NCBI GenBank assembly: GCA_937895345.1 | Contig: CALAWP010000011.1 | Location: forward strand, 1-64,000 | Reading direction: 5' to 3' | DNA length: 64,000 bases | DNA from: an uncultured Paenibacillus sp. | GTDB lineage: Bacteria; Bacillota; Bacilli; Paenibacillales; Paenibacillaceae | Shown: in pieces, positions 59,168-64,000 of the stretch | Layout of the letters: the number at the start of each line of letters is the position of its first letter | Position numbering within the stretch: position 1 is the stretch's first letter | Notes under the pieces: model-generated | Told to the model about the DNA's origin: nothing | Databases searched by the model: none | What the model saw: the letters and a program-made list of their open reading frames with translations, nothing else | Program-made: the position numbers and the translations under genes

Positions 59168-60242
59168 CGGCCGTGCTGCCGCGCAGCAGCAGCTCGCACG
59201 CCAGCAATATTTTTTCCTTCGGCTCGTCCTTCCGCTCCGTCCGCTCCAGCAGCCGGTCGACGGCCCGCCGCCCGAGCGCCTCCTTCGGCACATGCACCGT
59301 CGTCAGCGCGGGCTTGACGCCCGAGGCGTCCGCGATGTTGTCGAAGCCCGACACCGAAATGTCGCCCGGCACGTCCAGGCCGAGCGCCTGCAGCGCCTTC
59401 ACCGCTCCGATCGCGATCGCGTCGTTGGCGCATACAAGCGCCGTCGGCAGCGACTTCTGCTTCCGCTTCTTGTCGGCCCATTGCCCGATCGCTTCCTCGA
59501 ATTGGGCGGGCTCCAGCCCCTGCACCGGCAGCAGCAGCTCGTCCAAAGCCGACGCTCCGCCGCCGCCGCCCGGCCGGCGCGCCCCTTCCAGCTCCTCCAC
59601 CGCGCTTCGGAAGCCGAGATAGCGATCGTGAAAGCTGCGGGAATAGTTCGTATCGCCGACAAACACCAGCTTGCGATGGCCGAGCCCGATCAAATATTGG
59701 ACGAGTCGGTACATGCTTTCGTAATTGTTCGCAAACAGCGTATCGCTAGGAATGAGCGCATCCTCATGGTCCACCAGCACGATCGGCAAGCCGATCCGAT
59801 GGGTTTCAAGCAGCAGGGGAGCCGTAATTTCGCCCACGCCGATCAGCCCGAGCAGCCCGTTCGGATTCAAAATATGAACGAAACGATCCACGCTTTGCTC
59901 CGAGACGATCAGTATGCCCAGCCCCTTTTCCTCCAGCCGCGCCGATATACCGTCCACGATTCGGCCCCAATAAACCGAATCCTTCGTCTGGAACCGGATA
60001 TTCGGCATCAGCACGAGCGCCGACTGGCGCCGGTCGGCCGGCACCTTCGGCAGCTGCTCCAGCTTGATCGACTTCATATACGCATTTTTTTGGGCAAAAT
60101 AGCCGAGCTGGGACGCCGCCTGCAGCACGCGCTCCCGCGTCGCCTCGCTCACCCCGTCCTTGCCCGACAGCGCCTTGGAGACGACAAATTTGGATACGCC
60201 AAGCCGATCGGCGATTTGCTGCATCGTAATTTTGTTGGCCAT
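59154..60242 (-). CDS. LacI-family transcriptional regulator
   Basis: 362 residues. The N-terminal helix-turn-helix ITMQQIADRLGVSKFVVSKALSGKDGVSEATRERVLQAASQLGY has the usual hinge region after it. A periplasmic-binding-like effector domain follows, with ALVLMPNIRFQTKDSVYWGRIVDGI, RKLVFVGDTNYSRSFHDRYLGF and DISVSGFDNIADASGVKPALTTVHVPKEALG. The start at 60242 follows AGGTGA. A Gly-rich insertion (ARRPGGGGGAS) sits in the second subdomain. It is last in the kinase-binding protein-LacI operon; likely represses mannan genes, sensing an intracellular oligosaccharide. Effector inferred. Confidence 0.93.
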   Translation of the reverse strand: MANKITMQQIADRLGVSKFVVSKALSGKDGVSEATRERVLQAASQLGYFAQKNAYMKSIKLEQLPKVPADRRQSALVLMPNIRFQTKDSVYWGRIVDGISARLEEKGLGILIVSEQSVDRFVHILNPNGLLGLIGVGEITAPLLLETHRIGLPIVLVDHEDALIPSDTLFANNYESMYRLVQYLIGLGHRKLVFVGDTNYSRSFHDRYLGFRSAVEELEGARRPGGGGGASALDELLLPVQGLEPAQFEEAIGQWADKKRKQKSLPTALVCANDAIAIGAVKALQALGLDVPGDISVSGFDNIADASGVKPALTTVHVPKEALGRRAVDRLLERTERKDEPKEKILLACELLLRGSTAAARG

Positions 60243-60253
60243 CCGGCGTTCAC

Positions 60254-61543
60254 CTAGCTTTCCGTAATGTCGCGGGCTTCCGCCCATCGTTTGTTGTACG
60301 TTTCGAACACTTCCGCCAGGTCGGGCGCCGTTATCCATTCCAAAATATAATCGCCCGACCAGAGCGCGATTTGCGCCGTGTTCGATATTTCAAGCAGCTT
60401 GTCGCTTGGCACCTTCTTCTCGACCATGACCGGGTTGAACGACAGAAACTGCTTGAAATGAGGCAGCGCAGGCTCCTTGCGTTCGTCGACCGGCAAAAAT
60501 CCGGAGTCGTCCACATAACCCGATTGCCGGACGAAAAATTCGACCCATTCGGCCGCCAGCTCCTTGTTGCCGCTGAACCGGCTGACGCCGACGAACCAGT
60601 CCGGGCTGAGCGGCGCGTAACGCTTGCTTTCGTTATCGTAAGGAAACGGGAAAAATCCGATGTCTTCCGGATCGGCCCCGGCCGCGACGATCTGGTTAAT
60701 GACCCAGTTGCCCATCAAATACATGCCGGCCTCGCCGCCGGCCAGCTCGCGCTTGGACGCTTCCCAATTATTTTGGATCAGGTCTTCCTCCACGTAGTCC
60801 TTCTCGATCAGCGTGCGGACGATGGAGATGGCCTGCCCCCAAGTGTTGTCGATCTGCCAAGGCTCGTCCGTTTCGACCATCCGGTTCAAGTAGTCCGGAT
60901 CGCCGGTCATGAAGCTGACCAAGTCCTCTCCCCATATCATAAGCGGCCACTGCGCGCCCGAATTGAGGTAGACCGGAGTAATGCCGGCCGCTTTCAGCTT
61001 CGCGCACGCTTCGTAGAACTGCTCCAGCGTCGTCGGAACGGAAGAGACGCCGGCCTTCCGGAACGCCTTCTTGTTGTAGACGATGCCTGTCGTCGAAGCT
61101 CCGGTGGCAATGCCGTATTTGACGCCGTTATGAGCTTTGAAATCGTCGAAGCGCATATGCTCGAACAGGCTCTCGTCCAACGGCTCGAAATAATCCGGCA
61201 GCCGGTCGTTTTTTATATTGTTCGGGATAAGCAGCACGTCGCCCAAATTTCGCGTCGACAAGCGCAGCATAATATCGTTGGCGTAGCTCGGCAGCGCTTC
61301 AAACTCAACCTCCGCGCCGGGATGCAGCTCGGCAAACCGTTCGGCGTATTGGCGGAATACGCCGTTTTCGACCAGATCGACCCGGTTCGTCAACACTTTC
61401 AGCACCATATCGCCGCCATCGGCGACTCCGGCGCTCGGCTTCGGTTCCTTCGCCGGCGGCGGATCGCGATCCGCGCAGCCGGCCGCCGTCAGCAGCGCGA
61501 GCGCCAGCAGCGCCGCGGCCGCTCGTCCCCATGCTCTCCTCAT
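60254..61543 (-). CDS. Second sugar-binding lipoprotein, next to a sensor kinase
   Basis: Signal peptide with lipobox LLTAAGCADRD. The family-1 solute-binding fold has RLPDYFEPLDESLF, YGIATGASTTGIVYNKKAFRKAGV, AGMYLMGNWVINQIVAAGADPEDIGFFPFPYDNE. The ATG at 61543 overlaps the kinase stop (ATGA), so the two are translationally coupled. No permease genes accompany it. It closely resembles the importer's binding protein at 53.5-54.8 kb. The pairing with a YesM-type kinase suggests it presents sugar to the kinase's outer domain rather than (or as well as) to the permeases. Confidence 0.92.
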   Translation of the reverse strand: MRRAWGRAAAALLALALLTAAGCADRDPPPAKEPKPSAGVADGGDMVLKVLTNRVDLVENGVFRQYAERFAELHPGAEVEFEALPSYANDIMLRLSTRNLGDVLLIPNNIKNDRLPDYFEPLDESLFEHMRFDDFKAHNGVKYGIATGASTTGIVYNKKAFRKAGVSSVPTTLEQFYEACAKLKAAGITPVYLNSGAQWPLMIWGEDLVSFMTGDPDYLNRMVETDEPWQIDNTWGQAISIVRTLIEKDYVEEDLIQNNWEASKRELAGGEAGMYLMGNWVINQIVAAGADPEDIGFFPFPYDNESKRYAPLSPDWFVGVSRFSGNKELAAEWVEFFVRQSGYVDDSGFLPVDERKEPALPHFKQFLSFNPVMVEKKVPSDKLLEISNTAQIALWSGDYILEWITAPDLAEVFETYNKRWAEARDITES

Positions 61544-63396
61544 CGTCCTCCGTCTCCTTTCCATTCCGGCAGCAGCAGCTCGATTTCCGTCCCGGAGCCC
61601 TGCTCGCTGCTCGCCTTCAGTCCGTACGCGCTGCCGTAATGCAGCTTGATCCGTTCGTTTACGTTGCGCAAGCCGATGCCTCCGACCCGGCTCGGCCGCT
61701 CCGCCGCCGGAAGAACGCCCGACAACGACTGGTTCAGCTTGTCCAGCGTCTCGGCGTCCATCCCGGTGCCGTCATCCCGGATCCGGACCGCCACCGTGCC
61801 GCCGATCCTCTCCGCGCCGATGCAAATATGCATCGCCGGCTTCGTTTCGTCCATGCCGTGATAAATGGCGTTTTCGACGATCGGCTGCAGGATCAGCTTC
61901 GTGACGGGCAGCCGCATAAGCCGGCCCGCTTCGGATCCGGGAATATCGACCTCCAGGCGGAAGCGGTCCGGATATCTGTAGTTCAGCAGCTCTACATAGT
62001 TTTTGACGTGGTCGATTTCGTCCCGCAGCGTCACTTGCTCGTGCGGGTCGCTGATTCCGTACCGGAGCAGCTTGCCCAATATGGCGATCATGTCCGCCGC
62101 GTCCGCGTCGTCGTTCAGCTCCGCCGTCATGCGGATCGACTCCAGCGTATTGTACATGAAATGCGGATTGATCTGGTTCTGCAGCGCCTGCAGCTCGGCT
62201 TCCTGCTTCTTCGCTTCGATCTCGTAAATATCGCGGATCAACTGGTCAATGCGCACGATCATCCGGTTGAAATGCGTTCCTAACTGTCCGACTTCGTCCC
62301 GGTTTTTGACCTGGAACTGAACGCTGAAATCGCCCTCCTGCACCGACTTCATCAGCTTCATCATGCGACGCAGCGGATTGGCGAGCGCATAAGACATAAT
62401 GACCGATATAATCATCGCCACCAGCAGCGCCACAAGCGTGGCGACAAACGTCACGTTGCGAGTAACCCGGGCGTCGCGCGTAAGCTCATCCACGGGAATG
62501 CCGGTCATAACTTTCCAGCCCGTATTGGGGGAAGTTGTATAAATATACAGCTTGCCGACGCCTTCCGTTTCCAGATAAAAGCTGCCTTTGACACCGGCGG
62601 CCCGGACGACCGCTTCGTCCCCGTCGATATTGGTCGCGATCCGCTCAGGCTTGTGGCTGTCGTACATGACGTTGCCTTCGCCGTCGATCAGAATCGAGGA
62701 CCCTTTCGTGACGTTGTCCAGCTCCCGCACGCCCTCCTCGATGACGTCGATGCCTGCGTCGACGGCGATCAGGCCGACCGGATTCAGCGACTTGTCGATA
62801 ATTTTGCGCACGACCGTAAACGCGTATTTTTCGCTTTGCAGGCTGCTCGTATATTTTTGCGTCCCGAGCAAACGCGCTTCCCCGCTCGAGTCCGCCACGC
62901 TTTCCGTCCATTCGAGATAGCTCATCTTCAAATTCTGGCGGACGCTGCCGCCGGAACTGGCATAATAGCCGTTCCCGTACCGATCGAAGATGTAAACCGA
63001 ATGGGCCCCCTTCTTGATCGTATTGATAAACGCGATATTGTCCTCGATTCCCCGCTGAATGGACAGGAGCAGGTCAAAGTTTTCCCTTTCGTCGGCGCCG
63101 ATTTTCATACGCTGCTCGTAATAGCGGTTCGAACGAATCAGATTCGCTTTAATTTCGTCCTGATAAGACGGTACCGAAGAAAGGCGGACCATGTCGTCGA
63201 TATATTCGTCGATGCGGTTCATCATATTTTCCTGCATCGTCTCGGAATAGGCCTTCGTCTGCTCTTCGACGGAGCTGGAATAATTCGTATACGTGATATA
63301 TCCGACAAATGAAAGCGGCAGTGCGATAAGAAGAACAAAAGCAAGAAACAGCTTGCGGCTCATGCGCATGCTGCCCAGATACGTACCCAAGCGCAC
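61540..63396 (-). CDS. YesM-type sensor histidine kinase
   Basis: 618 residues. TM1 (about 12-32), a large extracytoplasmic Cache-like domain (about 35-290), TM2 (about 298-322), HAMP (LANPLRRMMKLMKSVQEGDFSVQFQVKNRDEVGQLGTHFNRM). The His_kinase domain carries the phospho-His in NQINPHFMYNTLESIR. The HATPase has ILQPIVENAIYHGM, DDGTGM, GGIGLRNVNERIKLHYG. GTG start after GAGGGA. It is the first gene of an operon with the second binding protein and LacI; its partner regulator is probably the YesN-like gene at 50.8 kb. Confidence 0.94.
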   Translation of the reverse strand: MRLGTYLGSMRMSRKLFLAFVLLIALPLSFVGYITYTNYSSSVEEQTKAYSETMQENMMNRIDEYIDDMVRLSSVPSYQDEIKANLIRSNRYYEQRMKIGADERENFDLLLSIQRGIEDNIAFINTIKKGAHSVYIFDRYGNGYYASSGGSVRQNLKMSYLEWTESVADSSGEARLLGTQKYTSSLQSEKYAFTVVRKIIDKSLNPVGLIAVDAGIDVIEEGVRELDNVTKGSSILIDGEGNVMYDSHKPERIATNIDGDEAVVRAAGVKGSFYLETEGVGKLYIYTTSPNTGWKVMTGIPVDELTRDARVTRNVTFVATLVALLVAMIISVIMSYALANPLRRMMKLMKSVQEGDFSVQFQVKNRDEVGQLGTHFNRMIVRIDQLIRDIYEIEAKKQEAELQALQNQINPHFMYNTLESIRMTAELNDDADAADMIAILGKLLRYGISDPHEQVTLRDEIDHVKNYVELLNYRYPDRFRLEVDIPGSEAGRLMRLPVTKLILQPIVENAIYHGMDETKPAMHICIGAERIGGTVAVRIRDDGTGMDAETLDKLNQSLSGVLPAAERPSRVGGIGLRNVNERIKLHYGSAYGLKASSEQGSGTEIELLLPEWKGDGGR

Positions 63397-63484
63397 CGCT
63401 CCCTCGGCATTTGTTACTTTTTATTATTCGTTATGCTAACAAAAATTTCAACCCGCAAGATCGAGAACCCGGAACCGTTACGAC

Positions 63485-63551
63485 AAAAAGGCTTAATTGC
63501 GCGGCAGCCGCTCTCTTAAAAAAGATGATGCGGCAGCGCAATTAAGCCTTT
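63485..63551 (-). terminator. Long inverted repeat, probable terminator of the ABC ATPase gene
   Basis: 16-bp perfect arms AAAGGCTTAATTGCGC (63487-63502) and complement (63536-63551), with a further GGCAGCCGC/GCGGC pairing inside. The minus-strand exit is T-rich. It lies just past the stop at 63576. Confidence 0.7.
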
Positions 63552-63575
63552 CAACGGTACTAACAAATGCGCGGA

Positions 63576-64000
63576 CTACGGCTTTTCCTCTTCCGTTTCC
63601 GGCGGCAGCAATATAATTTTGCCTTCGTCCAGCTCCACCCGCAGCTTGTTGCTGTTGCCTACGCCGATGGAATCGAGGTATGATGCCGGCACCTGCAGCC
63701 TGCCGGCCTTGTCGAGAATGGCGTATTCGACGTGTTTGCTTTCCTCCTGCTCCAGCTCGGCCAGCTCTTCCCGATAGGAGCGTTCGCGAAGCATTTCCGA
63801 CGAAATCTTGCCGTCGCGAATCGCCGCCACCCGGTCCACCTTCTTGGCCAGCTCCGGATCATGCGTTACGATGACGATCGTAATGCCGATCGAGCGATTA
63901 AGCTCCCGGAACAAATCCAATATCTGATTCGACATCTTGCTGTCGACCGAGCCGGTCGGCTCGTCGGCCAGCAGCAGCCGCGGATGGTTGGCCAGCGCGA
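63576..64000 (-). CDS. ABC transporter ATPase, 3' part, with AbrB-like C-terminal domain (partial)
   Basis: The gene enters from the right edge; only its last ~141 codons are present. The reading frame runs from ALANHPRLLLADEPTGSVDSKMSNQILDLFRELN (Walker B and D-loop) through THDPELAKKVDRVAAIRDGKISSE (H-loop), as in LolD/MacB-type ATPases. After residues rich in Glu it continues with YAILDKAGRLQVPASYLDSIGVGNSNKLRVELDEGKIILLPP, which looks like a SpoVT/AbrB swapped-hairpin domain. A fusion of this kind is uncommon. A permease gene would be expected nearby, but nothing downstream qualifies. Confidence 0.9.
   Translation of the reverse strand, partial: ALANHPRLLLADEPTGSVDSKMSNQILDLFRELNRSIGITIVIVTHDPELAKKVDRVAAIRDGKISSEMLRERSYREELAELEQEESKHVEYAILDKAGRLQVPASYLDSIGVGNSNKLRVELDEGKIILLPPETEEEKP

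Overview
The window looks like chromosomal DNA of a fairly GC-rich, spore-forming, Gram-positive bacterium of the Paenibacillaceae (Paenibacillus or Cohnella type). The evidence is the gene content: a KinB-like five-TM/PAS kinase, YesM/YesN two-component proteins, S-layer-homology (SLH) proteins, a CvfC-type NifU/HEAT protein, bacilliredoxin, an MneS-like cation exporter, and xylose and mannan catabolic loci under Bacillus-type XylR and CcpA sites. Shine-Dalgarno sequences are strong (GGAGG), and GTG and TTG starts are common. I see no rRNA, tRNA, CRISPR array, prophage or transposase gene.

Layout. 1-26.5 kb is mostly minus-strand housekeeping: an SH3/NlpC-P60 wall hydrolase, a CDF exporter, an ABC-F protein, an ECF sigma factor with a probable coupled regulator, a secreted FAD oxidoreductase coupled to a half-size MFS protein, a Gfo/Idh dehydrogenase, an MBL hydrolase, CvfC, a transglutaminase-like protein, a KHG/KDPG aldolase, MutY, a lipoprotein cytochrome c, AcpS, a CopC-CopD copper protein with a DUF4198-like partner, bacilliredoxin plus NadE, and a sporulation-type kinase. 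26.5-30.7 kb holds a BaiN/YhiN-type flavoprotein and then two very different tandem-repeat arrays (64-65 bp x about 8, and 51 bp x 20). The second array starts directly behind a gene for a probable PD-(D/E)XK/winged-helix protein. 31-35.4 kb is the xylose locus xylB-xylA with divergent xylR, a clear xyl operator and a candidate cre.

35.4-43.4 kb is one operon for two SLH proteins and a 1,894-residue exported protein of unknown function. 43.6-48.8 kb carries an Fsr-like MFS exporter, a 6-phosphogluconolactonase-type lactonase, a lone LytTR protein under a textbook promoter plus cre, an aldose epimerase and a LysM/M23 endopeptidase. 48.9-50.7 kb is an ABC exporter.

50.8-63.4 kb reads as a beta-manno-oligosaccharide utilisation locus. 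One operon encodes a solute-binding protein, two permeases and an AraC-type response regulator. The divergent operon encodes GH113 mannanase, cellobiose 2-epimerase and GH130 mannosylglucose phosphorylase. A third operon encodes a YesM-type kinase, a second solute-binding protein and a LacI regulator. Together they would import manno-oligosaccharides, trim them in the cytosol, convert mannobiose to mannosylglucose and split that into mannose-1-phosphate and glucose. The second binding protein with the split kinase/regulator pair suggests a three-component sugar sensor. The window ends inside an ABC ATPase gene with an AbrB-like tail.

A MITE-like element of about 190 bp with terminal inverted repeats occurs three times (15.8, 47.7 and 58.6 kb), and a second short palindromic repeat occurs twice (6.7 and 22.1 kb).
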